From: Flavobacterium soyae
GTDB lineage: Bacteria; Bacteroidota; Bacteroidia; Flavobacteriales; Flavobacteriaceae
Direction: 5' to 3'
Assembly: GCF_021245985.1 (NCBI RefSeq)
Contig: NZ_JAJQXA010000020.1
Coordinates: 1-64,000 of the forward strand
DNA length: 64,000 nt
Both the position numbers and the translations under genes were made by a program. The notes beneath the pieces were generated by a model. It made no database searches, was not told the DNA's origin, and was given only the letters and a program-made list of their open reading frames with translations. Shown here in pieces: positions 54,498-62,735 of this stretch. How positions within the stretch are numbered: position 1 is the first letter of the stretch; every line of letters begins with the position of its first letter.

Positions 54498-54932
54498 ATA
54501 AATGTGCTTTTAAATGAGGATTATTAATAACAATGTAATCAAATTGTTAATTTATGGTTAAGTAAAGATAACTATAAAACAAGTTTCCCAATGTTAAGTT
54601 TTTTGTTAAAATTTAACATTAAGTATTTGAAAGTGAAATGTTTAGTTTTTTTAATAAAATTTAAACTTCAAATCTCTTAACAATTCTACATGAAAAAATA
54701 GAAGAAATTGCTGTATAAATGTGAAATATTGTAAAAAGTGAGATGTAAAAGGCGGGCTGTAAAATGCATTTTACTGATATTTCTTTTAAAAAATGATTGC
54801 CATAACCCCGATGGAAGAGAAAATCCTTTGTGTCAGTCCGAATAGCTATCAGGACTGGCACAAAGGATTTAGAAGGACAATGAGATTAGCCCCTAATAAT
54901 TTTATTATGGTAAATGTTTAATTCTCTGCAAT
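54498..54932. other. Intergenic region with a 19-bp hairpin
   Basis: This AT-rich stretch between two minus-strand genes has no supported frame. It contains an inverted repeat at 54821-54839 and 54852-54870 (AAATCCTTTGTGTCAGTCC and its complement with one mismatch) with a 12-base loop and no T-run. It may stabilise the 3' end of the rubredoxin-tailed gene transcript or be another mobile repeat. A promoter for the lysine-rich gene should lie near 54520-54620 but no perfect match was found. Confidence 0.5.
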
Positions 54933-56375
54933 TTACTTCGTCAGTTCGCTATCGCTCGTGTCCAGAATTTTGAAATTGCTTTTTGGTGCTCCGCATAAGG
55001 AACAGCAATAATTTTCGCCTAAATCTGTAAACAAAATACCTTTTGGAATACCTTGACTTTCATCTCCGTATTCTGATTTATAAAGTGTCAGGCATTCCTG
55101 GCATTGGTAAATATCCTGCTGTGGTTTTTCTTTTTTCTGCTGGTTTTCTGTAGTCTCTGTCGCTGTATTTCCGAGTTCGTCGAAATATTTTCGGCTTAAT
55201 TCGATTAGAATAGTTGGCAGTTCAAGTTTGTCAATGTCTTGTGAATGAACGATATATTCACGTGTATTTGGGTCGAAATTCTTCGCAAACAAAACATTAT
55301 AAGTATCACGGATTTTAATTGATTCTAAAGCTGCTGGAAGTTCGTTTTTTTCAACAACAATTGAAGTAAAATAATGTCCGTCGCGATTATACTCTGATAA
55401 TCCAAATGTTAGACCATAAGTACTAATATCAAATTGATCGAGCGTTCGAACTAAAAAAGTTTTTAAACTTAAAGCCCATTCCATTGCAACAGGCAGATGC
55501 CAGTTAAGTTCTAAGAGAGAATGACGCACGTTGATCCCTCTTTTGCCTAGGAATTTTTCCCATTCTAGTTTTCGGTCTTTTGGAATTCCTTTTATGATGA
55601 ATGATTTCCAGGGCGTAATACAGATTTTCCCAATTTTACAATCGAAACATAAATCGCACATTTCTTTCAGGAAATCAAGATCGTACAAGTTATTTCGCCA
55701 ATAAAGACCAAGCCAGTATTGATCGATTCCCATTCTATTCATTCCTTCATAATAAGGAAACGGATAAAACGGAATATTTAAAGGCTTGTCAATTGTTCTG
55801 TTATTGGTGTCTAAAGCTTCGCTGACCAAATTAAAAATCAAGTCAATTCCGATAGATTCTTCGGCGGTAATTTTTTCGATTTCGTAATAGAATTTGGCAA
55901 TATCCCAGCTGTAAATCAGAACGGGATAAACTTCCATACGTTCCCATTTTGGTAAACGAATGTATAAATACCAATAATCTTCGTGTTCTGAAGCAATGAA
56001 GTTTAAATGTCCCGTAAACAACGGTACCAGCTGTTGTTTCGGATCGTTTATATTGACTTTAAGTTTTGGCTGTTCTTTAAAAAGCTCCAATATATATAGG
56101 AATTTATTTCCGGTAAGCCAATTTGTATTTCTAAAAATATCAGTCGAAACATAAGACGAAACAATATTATTTCCACTTTTTTGATCGGGATAAACAAAAT
56201 GATGTTTTCCTAAAGCGTTTTTATCCAAAGATTTAAAATCTTTCGGGAAAATAATATCCTGTCTGGAGCCAAATGAAATAGATTCCAAACCCTGATCCAT
56301 TGCCATATTAACAACTTCTCTCAACTCTCCCGGCGAAATAACGCCTCCTTTTACTATTAATCTTGTCAATTCCAT
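54933..56375 (-). CDS. NiR/SiR half-domain-like protein with C-terminal rubredoxin
   Basis: The 480-residue protein has N-terminal (about 1-55) and central (about 285-365) segments resembling the ferredoxin-like half domains of nitrite/sulfite reductases (VKGGVISPGELREVVNMA, FGSRQDIIFP, YGLTFGLSEYNRDG). The cysteine cluster CDLCFDCKIGKIC (about 240-252) does not follow the C-x5-C...C-x3-C siroheme/4Fe-4S pattern. Residues of about 420-470 form a rubredoxin domain with YQCQECLTLY and CSLCGAPKSNF. It probably carries electrons for the nitrate reductase fusion encoded 110 bases upstream, rather than being a siroheme reductase. This role is inference. Confidence 0.7.
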   Translation of the reverse strand: MELTRLIVKGGVISPGELREVVNMAMDQGLESISFGSRQDIIFPKDFKSLDKNALGKHHFVYPDQKSGNNIVSSYVSTDIFRNTNWLTGNKFLYILELFKEQPKLKVNINDPKQQLVPLFTGHLNFIASEHEDYWYLYIRLPKWERMEVYPVLIYSWDIAKFYYEIEKITAEESIGIDLIFNLVSEALDTNNRTIDKPLNIPFYPFPYYEGMNRMGIDQYWLGLYWRNNLYDLDFLKEMCDLCFDCKIGKICITPWKSFIIKGIPKDRKLEWEKFLGKRGINVRHSLLELNWHLPVAMEWALSLKTFLVRTLDQFDISTYGLTFGLSEYNRDGHYFTSIVVEKNELPAALESIKIRDTYNVLFAKNFDPNTREYIVHSQDIDKLELPTILIELSRKYFDELGNTATETTENQQKKEKPQQDIYQCQECLTLYKSEYGDESQGIPKGILFTDLGENYCCSLCGAPKSNFKILDTSDSELTK

Positions 56376-56384
56376 TTTTTTGTA

Positions 56385-56485
56385 GTGTTCAGTGTTCAGA
56401 ATTTTTAGTGTTCAGTTTGCAGTGTTTAGTGTTCGGGTTTCGTATTCAGTTTTTTACTGATCACTAAAACTCTGAACACTGACCA
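56385..56485. repeat. Stuttered AGTGTTCAG fold-back repeat
   Basis: Direct units of TAGTGTTCAG/CAGTGTT are followed by inverse units (CACTAAAACTCTGAACACTG and ACCACTAAAC), so the whole 100-base gap between the two assimilatory genes can form a hairpin. It is the same design as the gaps at 42139-42300 but has different unit sequence. Confidence 0.65.
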
Positions 56486-59400
56486 CTAAACTTTACACTT
56501 CGCTAATATCTCTTTAACTTCTGTTTTACAGCTTCCGCAGCCTAAGCCGGCGCCTGTGTTCTTACATAAATCGGTGAAATTGCTGACACCGCTTTTAATC
56601 GTTTCTTCGATGTTTCCGGCTCCAACCTGACTGCAGGAGCAGACTAATTTTCCTAAAACCGGTTTTGCGGTTGAACTTCCACGAAGAAGTAAATTTCGTT
56701 TGTCTGATAATTCGATTTTGCTTTCGATCATCGTTTTGAATTCGGCGAACTCGCTTTTATCACCCATTAAGATGGCTCCGACAAGCAAATCATCCTTTAC
56801 GATGCATTTTTTGTAATAACGTTTTTTCAAATCGGCAAAAACAATTTCTTCAAATGAATCGTCGTTTTCCGGGATTTCAATATCGCCGATACTGCAAAGA
56901 TTTAAATCTTCGAGTTTTAAAATATTCATTAAGACCGAACCTTTGTAATAACTGCTGATATCGCCTGCTAAAAAGTTGGCCAGAATATCAGCTTGTTCTT
57001 CAGCGGCAGAGGTGATTCCGAATAGTTTATTGTTGAATTCGGCGATTTCTCCAATAGCAAAAATATCTGGATTTGAGGTTTGGAGATACTGATTTACTTT
57101 TACGCCGCGTCCGCAGGAAAGACCGCTTTCTCGGGCAATTTCTATGTTTGGAATTGTTCCGATAGTATATACAATTGCATTTGCGGTAATGATCCTGCCG
57201 CTTTTCAGTGCAATTTCAATTTCGTTTGGATTATCGGTTTCAAAAACGGTGCTGACTTCATTATCAAAATAAATCTGAATATCACGAAGCTGAACCTCTT
57301 CGGCCAATAATTTACTGGAAATTAAATCCAGCTGACGTTCCATTAAACGGGAAGCTCTTTGAATTATGGTTGTTTTTACTTTTTTATGTTTTAAAGCAGC
57401 TGCCAATTCTAATCCTAGCAAACCTCCTCCAATAATAACAACATGCTGCTCTTCGGCTGGAAGATTGGTACTGTCTAAATGTTTTTTCAAGCGATCTGCA
57501 TCTTCTTTGCGTCTTACGGTAAAACGGCCAGGAAGATGAAGCTGTGCATTTTCTGGAATAAAAGGACGGCTTCCGGTTGCCAGAATTAAGGAATCGAAAG
57601 TATGCGTTTCGCCTAAACTGTCTTTTATAATTTTGCTGGCTGTATCTATTTTATCAATCGCAACGCCGGCTTTCATAGTAATGTTGAGCTTGTTTAAAGC
57701 TTCGCCGTCTTTTACTTTTAAAAGCTGTTCCCAGCTGAATTCGCCCGTCATATATTCCGGTAGTAAAACGCGGTTGTAAAACGGGTTTATTTCATTCGAA
57801 AAAACAATAATTTCATCGGTTGTATTGAATTCCCGGTAGTTTTGAATAAATCGGAATGAAGCCGCACCGGCACCCACAATTGCAATTTTCTGAAAAGGTT
57901 TTACATATTTCGTAATCGAAACAGTAGTGAATTTAAAATCGGGTTCTTTTGAAACCGGATCAACAACAGTATTGGTTAAATTGTTGGTTCGGTTTAAATC
58001 ATTTTCGAGTTGTTTTCCCCAATGCATCGGCAGGAAAACTACCTTTTCTTTGACAGAGTCGGTTACTTTTGCTTTTACCCGAACTTCTCCATTTTTACTC
58101 GAAACAATTACAATATCGCCGTTTTTAATATTGTTTTTGAAAGCATCGATAGGATTTATTTCTAAAACCGGACTTGGGGTGTGTGTCATTAATCGTGATA
58201 CTTTTCCGGTTTTGGTCATCGTATGCCATTGGTCGCGAACTCTTCCGGTTGTTAAAATAAACGGGAATTGCGGCGTTGGCTGTTCTGATGTATTTTCAAT
58301 TGCTGCCGGTAAATTGAAAATGGCTTTTTGCGACGGTGTATAGAATTTTTTATCGGTAAATAAACGGGGAGTTCCCTGATGTCCATAATCTGGAACGGGC
58401 CATTGAAAAGTCCCTTCGGTTTTTAAACGATGATAATTTAAATATGAAATATCGATGTTTGTGCCTTTGGTAAGGGCACAATGTTCTTTGTAAATTTCCT
58501 CGGTACTATTAAAATCAAAACCATTGAAATTCATTTTTTTAGCAAAGCGAATTAAGATTTCGGCATCCGGAAGTGCTTCTCCAGGCGGATTAATTCCTTT
58601 TGGTAGATAAGAAATACGGCGTTCTGAGTTAGTCATCGTTCCTTCCTTTTCCAGCCATCCGGCAGCAGGCAGTAATAAATCGGCAAATTTTGCTGTATCG
58701 GCGTTGTGCGAAATATCCTGAACGACTACGAATTTGGCATTTTGTAATGCTTTTTCGATACGACGGGAATCAGGTAAACTTACTAACGGATTGGTGCAGA
58801 TAATCCAAACAGCTTTCATTTTACCTGATTCCAGTGCATCAAACATTTCTGTTGCTGTTAAACCAGGTTTATCTGAAAGTTCGTCAACGCCCCAAAAATC
58901 TGCTACTTCTTTGCGATGCACGGGATTGGCAATGTCTTTGTGCGCTGCTAAAAGTGTAGCCATGCCTCCAACTTCACGCCCGCCCATTGCGTTTGGCTGT
59001 CCGGTTAAAGAAAAAGGCCCGGAGCCGGGTTTTCCTATTTGCCCGGTTAATAAAGAGAGATTCAGTAAAGCAGTATTCTTGTCAACCCCAACAGCACTTT
59101 GGTTTAAACCCATTGCCCAAAACGAAAGGAAACCTTTTGCTTTTCCGATGGTATCAGCAGCCAGCTTAATATCGTTTACCGGAATACCGCATAGTTTAGA
59201 TGCTTTTTCAAGCGAAGTACTTAGAACCAAATCTTTGTATTGTTTGAAATTCTCGGCATTGTTTTTAACGAAATCGTGGTCTACATAGCCTTTTTCGATA
59301 ATGCGTTTGGCGATTGCATGGTATAAAATAATGTCTGATCCGGGAATAATCTGTAAATGTATATCGGCAAAAGCGGCTGTATCAGTTCGCCTTGGATCGA

Positions 59401-60004
59401 TTACGATTATTTTTGTTTTCGGATTTTTCTCTTTATGTTTTTCAATTCTTCTAAATAAAATAGGATGGCACCAAGCGGGATTTGCGCCGGTAATTAAAAG
59501 TGTATCGGCAAGTTCAATATCATCATAAGCAATTGGTACAGAATCTTCTCCAAAGGTTTTTTTATATCCCACAACGGCAGAACTCATGCAAAGTCTGGAA
59601 TTGGTATCGATATTATTGGTCTTTAAAAAACCTTTTACCAATTTATTTACCAGATAATATTCTTCGGTTAAACATTGTCCCGAAATGTAAAATCCAACGC
59701 TGTCAGGACCATGTTTTTTTATAATTGAAGTAAAAACAGCTGCAGCTCTATCGAGAGCCGTATCCCAGCTCACACGCTCGAGCGGATACGATTTACTGCC
59801 GCGCATTTCCGGATATAAAATTCTATCTGAAGTATCGTTTACTACATAATGCAGATTCATTCCTTTAGAACATAACATTCCTTTATTGACCGGATGATCT
59901 TTGTCACCTTCTACCATCACGCCGTTTTTGGCATCGTTGGTTACGATTATACCGCAGCCAACGCCGCAATACGAACAGGTAGTTTTGATTTTGGTATTTT
60001 GCAT
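56486..60004 (-). CDS. Assimilatory nitrate reductase fused to FAD reductase and BFD domains
   Basis: The 1172-residue protein has three modules. Residues 1 to about 700 are a NasA/NarB-type molybdopterin enzyme with [4Fe-4S] cysteines 10, 13, 17 and 45 and putative Mo ligand Cys139 (SRLCMSSA). Residues of about 705-1085 are a NirB/rubredoxin-reductase-type FAD domain (IAIVGAGAASFRFIQNYREF, VVIIGGGLLGLELAAALKHK). Residues of about 1115-1172 are a BFD-like [2Fe-2S] domain (VCSCSQVG...GAGLGCGSCKTEV). It should reduce nitrate to nitrite in the cytoplasm with NAD(P)H or via rubredoxin. There is no signal peptide. A Crp/Fnr-type site overlaps its promoter. Such fusions place reductase and catalytic parts, separate in NasAB systems, in one chain. 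Confidence 0.92.
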   Translation of the reverse strand: MQNTKIKTTCSYCGVGCGIIVTNDAKNGVMVEGDKDHPVNKGMLCSKGMNLHYVVNDTSDRILYPEMRGSKSYPLERVSWDTALDRAAAVFTSIIKKHGPDSVGFYISGQCLTEEYYLVNKLVKGFLKTNNIDTNSRLCMSSAVVGYKKTFGEDSVPIAYDDIELADTLLITGANPAWCHPILFRRIEKHKEKNPKTKIIVIDPRRTDTAAFADIHLQIIPGSDIILYHAIAKRIIEKGYVDHDFVKNNAENFKQYKDLVLSTSLEKASKLCGIPVNDIKLAADTIGKAKGFLSFWAMGLNQSAVGVDKNTALLNLSLLTGQIGKPGSGPFSLTGQPNAMGGREVGGMATLLAAHKDIANPVHRKEVADFWGVDELSDKPGLTATEMFDALESGKMKAVWIICTNPLVSLPDSRRIEKALQNAKFVVVQDISHNADTAKFADLLLPAAGWLEKEGTMTNSERRISYLPKGINPPGEALPDAEILIRFAKKMNFNGFDFNSTEEIYKEHCALTKGTNIDISYLNYHRLKTEGTFQWPVPDYGHQGTPRLFTDKKFYTPSQKAIFNLPAAIENTSEQPTPQFPFILTTGRVRDQWHTMTKTGKVSRLMTHTPSPVLEINPIDAFKNNIKNGDIVIVSSKNGEVRVKAKVTDSVKEKVVFLPMHWGKQLENDLNRTNNLTNTVVDPVSKEPDFKFTTVSITKYVKPFQKIAIVGAGAASFRFIQNYREFNTTDEIIVFSNEINPFYNRVLLPEYMTGEFSWEQLLKVKDGEALNKLNITMKAGVAIDKIDTASKIIKDSLGETHTFDSLILATGSRPFIPENAQLHLPGRFTVRRKEDADRLKKHLDSTNLPAEEQHVVIIGGGLLGLELAAALKHKKVKTTIIQRASRLMERQLDLISSKLLAEEVQLRDIQIYFDNEVSTVFETDNPNEIEIALKSGRIITANAIVYTIGTIPNIEIARESGLSCGRGVKVNQYLQTSNPDIFAIGEIAEFNNKLFGITSAAEEQADILANFLAGDISSYYKGSVLMNILKLEDLNLCSIGDIEIPENDDSFEEIVFADLKKRYYKKCIVKDDLLVGAILMGDKSEFAEFKTMIESKIELSDKRNLLLRGSSTAKPVLGKLVCSCSQVGAGNIEETIKSGVSNFTDLCKNTGAGLGCGSCKTEVKEILAKCKV

Positions 60005-60064
60005 TACAGTTCTTTTTTAGATACTATTTTTTGAATCTGCAGAGATTTAGATAAATCACTTATA

Positions 60065-60096
60065 CAAAAATAAGTATTTTTACGTATAAATACTTA
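60065..60096. promoter_or_regulatory. Overlapping Crp/Fnr-family sites in divergent promoter region
   Basis: TAAGTA-TTTT-TACGTA (60071-60086) overlaps TACGTA-TAAA-TACTTA (60081-60096), sharing the central TACGTA. On the minus strand the first site runs directly into the -7 element TATTTTTG (complement of 60065-60072), with the same 2-base overlap as at moeA. The region separates the nitrate reductase gene from the Crp/Fnr regulator gene, so autoregulation is likely. Confidence 0.65.
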
Positions 60097-60116
60097 TTTT
60101 TTTGAATTTTTTTTTC

Positions 60117-60124
60117 TATTTTTG
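60117..60124 (+). promoter_or_regulatory. Predicted -7 element of the Crp/Fnr gene
   Basis: TATTTTTG matches the TAnnTTTG consensus and lies 57 bases before the regulator ATG, 21 bases beyond the nearest palindromic site. No clear -33 TTG was seen at ideal spacing. Confidence 0.4.
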
Positions 60125-60181
60125 ATGAAAATAAATGAGGAACAACAAATTAGTTTTTAAATCGGTTAAAATTTAGGACTC

Positions 60182-60886
60182 ATGAAAGACGAGCAAGCCA
60201 TTTGTTATACCTGCGAAAACGAGAACTGTTTTATTAAAAAACATCTGCATCTGGAACAAATGAAACAATATGTTCAAAAGAAGCATAGTTTTGTTTGCAA
60301 AAAATCGCAGCAGTTTATTATCGAAGGTGCTCCAATTCAAGGACTTTATTTTATTTGTAAAGGAAAAGTAAAAACGGTTAAAACCGGAATTAACGGCCGT
60401 GAACAAATCGTTCGTCTTACTAAAAATGGAGACACAGTTGGTTTTCGTGGTTTCGGGACCAGCAAACGCTATCTTATTGGAGCTTATGCTTTAGAAGATA
60501 CGGTTTTGTGTAATTTCAGCAATGAAACCATGATGGAAATCCTTCAAAATGTTCCTGAATTTACTTATGCCTTAATGTTGTTTTATGCCGATGAACTTAA
60601 TAAAAGCGAAAACAATATCCGTAAAATCGCTCATATGAATGTACGTGAGCGTGTTATCGATTTACTTTTATACATTCACCGAAAATTCGGTCAAATAAAC
60701 GGCTTAATTGAAATTGAACTTTCAAGAAAAGAAATAGCAGACTTCGCCGGAACTACTGAAGAACAGGTTATTCGCGTTCTCTCAAGTCTTAAAAAAGAAG
60801 AACTTATCAAAACAGTCGGCAAAAGAATTGGTATTCTTGCTATTCCTAAACTTCAGTCAGAGATAATAGAACATAAGTATTTTTAG
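60182..60886 (+). CDS. Crp/Fnr family transcriptional regulator of nitrate genes
   Basis: The 234-residue protein has a cyclic-nucleotide-binding-like sensor domain (about 35-150) and a winged helix (about 160-225). The N-terminus has C-x2-C-x4-C (Cys8, Cys11, Cys16) plus Cys39, which could hold an FNR-like iron-sulfur cluster. The recognition helix GTTEEQVIRVLSSL keeps the Glu and Arg that read the G-C pair in FNR/CRP sites but has Ile where FNR has Ser. It is divergent from the assimilatory reductase and upstream of the porin and nrtA genes. It probably activates the nitrate regulon. The signal (oxygen, NO or nitrite) is not decided by sequence. Confidence 0.88.
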   Translation: MKDEQAICYTCENENCFIKKHLHLEQMKQYVQKKHSFVCKKSQQFIIEGAPIQGLYFICKGKVKTVKTGINGREQIVRLTKNGDTVGFRGFGTSKRYLIGAYALEDTVLCNFSNETMMEILQNVPEFTYALMLFYADELNKSENNIRKIAHMNVRERVIDLLLYIHRKFGQINGLIEIELSRKEIADFAGTTEEQVIRVLSSLKKEELIKTVGKRIGILAIPKLQSEIIEHKYF

Positions 60887-61200
60887 GGGTTTTAGATTTC
60901 AAGTTTCAAGTTTCAAGTTTCAGGTTTCAAGTTTCAGGTTCGCTAAATAACCATTGCAATCACATTCTCCATTCATCTCTTATCTTGCATCTCTCATCTT
61001 GCATCTCTCATCTTGCATCTTGCATCTTTTTCACCATTCCAACAATTATCAAATTCTCTCATTATCTAATTAAGTTAAATTACGTAATTCCAGAGATCTC
61101 TTGTTTTAAAGGACCTGACACCAACATCATGCGAAAACGCAGAAAACAAATTGATTTTCAAGCGCTTTTTTGGGGTTAAAAAAAATGTTTTGATATGGTA
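60887..61200. repeat. Intergenic stuttered repeats (TTTCAAG and CATCTTG units)
   Basis: Directly after the regulator stop are six degenerate TTTCAAG/TTTCAGG units (about 60890-60940). Around 60970-61030 is a second series of CATCTCT/CATCTTG units of 7 bases. A short frame ending near 61179 has no support. No terminator is obvious. Confidence 0.55.
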
Positions 61201-61213
61201 TAAGCATTGTACT

Positions 61214-61239
61214 TAAGTATTAGTACGTATATAAATTTG
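61214..61239 (+). promoter_or_regulatory. Predicted Crp/Fnr-family site and promoter of porin/nrt unit
   Basis: TAAGTA-TTAG-TACGTA (61214-61229) is followed by the -7 element TAAATTTG (61232-61239). The site has the same half-sites as those at moeA and the reductase, but sits four bases further from the -7 element. Transcription would begin about 24 bases before the porin ATG. Confidence 0.6.
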
Positions 61240-61267
61240 CTTCATACAAATCAAAAACATAATTATT

Positions 61268-62707
61268 ATGAGCAAATTAACCAATCCTATATTAAAAACA
61301 CACAACACTAAATTTTTATCAAAACTTTCGAAATCTATTCTACTGGGGTTTGTACTTATGTTGTTGGGAAACTATGAAGCAAAAGCACAATTTACACTTA
61401 CAGGTCAGTTAAGAGAACGTGTTGAAATGCGCGCCGGGCAAGGAACTTTGCAGCAAGAAGGTGATAAAGCTGCTTTATTTACAAGTCAGAGAACAAGATT
61501 AAATGCCGGATATTCTGGATATAGATTTAAAATTTTTACCGCTTTGCAAGATGTTCGTGTTTGGGGACAAGATGCTTCCTCTATCAACAGGACAACGACA
61601 GAAGCAAATAACGGAATTTTATTGCACGAAGCCTGGGCAGAGATTTTTTTGAACGACACTGTAAGTACAATTCAGAATCTGTCTATAAAAGCAGGACGTC
61701 AGGAAATTGCTTATGACGATCAAAAAGTCTTGGGAAGTTTAGATTGGCTGCAACAAGGAAGACGTCACGATGCGATTGTCTTTAAATTTGCCAATAAAGG
61801 CTGGACTGTTGATGTTGGGGCTGCTTTTAATCAGAATAAAGAAAATAATACAGGAACAATTTACAATGGTACAAATCCGGCTTATGGTGCTGGAACCAAC
61901 GGAATTGGCACGATGTATAAGTCGTTTCAATATGCTTATGTGGGGAGAAAATTCTTCTTTGGTGACTTGTCCTTTTTATTTTTCAAAGATGATTTCAACA
62001 AATACACTTTAACGACTGCCGGAACACCTCCAGTTACTACAAAAGTAAACGGAACAGGAGTTTGGAGCCGAAATACAACAGGAATTTACTTCAATACCAA
62101 TGTAACCCGAAAATTAAATTTAACAGGAAGCTATTATTATCAAGGCGGAAAAAATAAAGATGGACGATCACTAAACGCCAATTTGTTCTCGATTACGTCA
62201 ACATTACAAGTAGGAAGGAAATTGTTTATTGGTCCCGGAGTTGACTTTTTATCTGGAGATGACGGAACAAAAACAGTTACGGCCGATTCAAAAGACAATC
62301 GCTTTGACCCACTTTACGGAACGCCTCATAAATTTTGGGGAAGCATGGATTATTTTTATGCTGCAAACGGTTTTGGAAAACAAGGTTTACTGAATTACTT
62401 CTTCAAAATAAAATATAATGCCAAAGACAATTTAAGTCTCGGATTGGATATTCACGGTTTTGAGTCGGGAAACACTTTGTCTAATGGTGCTGGTGGAAAA
62501 CTAAATTCTTATTTAGGAACCGAACTTGATCTGCTAGTAAAATACAACCTAACCAAAATTATAAATATCGAAGCAGGATATTCTTTTATGAAAGCCACCA
62601 ATTCTATGGCTTCTGCAGCGGTTAAAAATGTTGCCAACGCCGATTTAAATCCACAGTTTGCTTATGTAATGCTAAATATCAAACCTAATTTTTTAGCTAA
62701 AAAATAA
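61268..62707 (+). CDS. Alginate-export family outer-membrane porin
   Basis: The 479-residue protein has a signal peptide ending NYEAKAQ. The mature part is a beta-barrel rich in alternating aromatic/polar strands, beginning FTLTGQLRERVEMRAGQG and containing LSIKAGRQEIAYDDQKVLGS with LDWLQQGRRHDA, typical of the alginate_exp family. It ends in a strand (FAYVMLNIKPNF). Despite the family name its place before nrtA and behind a nitrate-regulon site suggests an outer-membrane channel for nitrate or nitrite. This is inference. Confidence 0.85.
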   Translation: MSKLTNPILKTHNTKFLSKLSKSILLGFVLMLLGNYEAKAQFTLTGQLRERVEMRAGQGTLQQEGDKAALFTSQRTRLNAGYSGYRFKIFTALQDVRVWGQDASSINRTTTEANNGILLHEAWAEIFLNDTVSTIQNLSIKAGRQEIAYDDQKVLGSLDWLQQGRRHDAIVFKFANKGWTVDVGAAFNQNKENNTGTIYNGTNPAYGAGTNGIGTMYKSFQYAYVGRKFFFGDLSFLFFKDDFNKYTLTTAGTPPVTTKVNGTGVWSRNTTGIYFNTNVTRKLNLTGSYYYQGGKNKDGRSLNANLFSITSTLQVGRKLFIGPGVDFLSGDDGTKTVTADSKDNRFDPLYGTPHKFWGSMDYFYAANGFGKQGLLNYFFKIKYNAKDNLSLGLDIHGFESGNTLSNGAGGKLNSYLGTELDLLVKYNLTKIINIEAGYSFMKATNSMASAAVKNVANADLNPQFAYVMLNIKPNFLAKK

Positions 62708-62735
62708 TAATCAACAACTTTTAAATTTTGTAAAA

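Noticed and set aside
54661..54861. 66-codon minus-strand frame
   Set aside because: It begins in the 19-base hairpin and has atypical composition. No family is recognisable and there is no promoter or spacing support.
54933..56375. Annotation as a siroheme nitrite reductase
   Set aside because: The visible cysteine pattern does not fit the siroheme/4Fe-4S ligands, and a rubredoxin domain is fused, so an electron carrier role is preferred.
60985..61179. 64-codon plus-strand frame after the Crp/Fnr gene
   Set aside because: Its first third translates CATCTTG-type stuttered repeats, and no conserved feature is visible.
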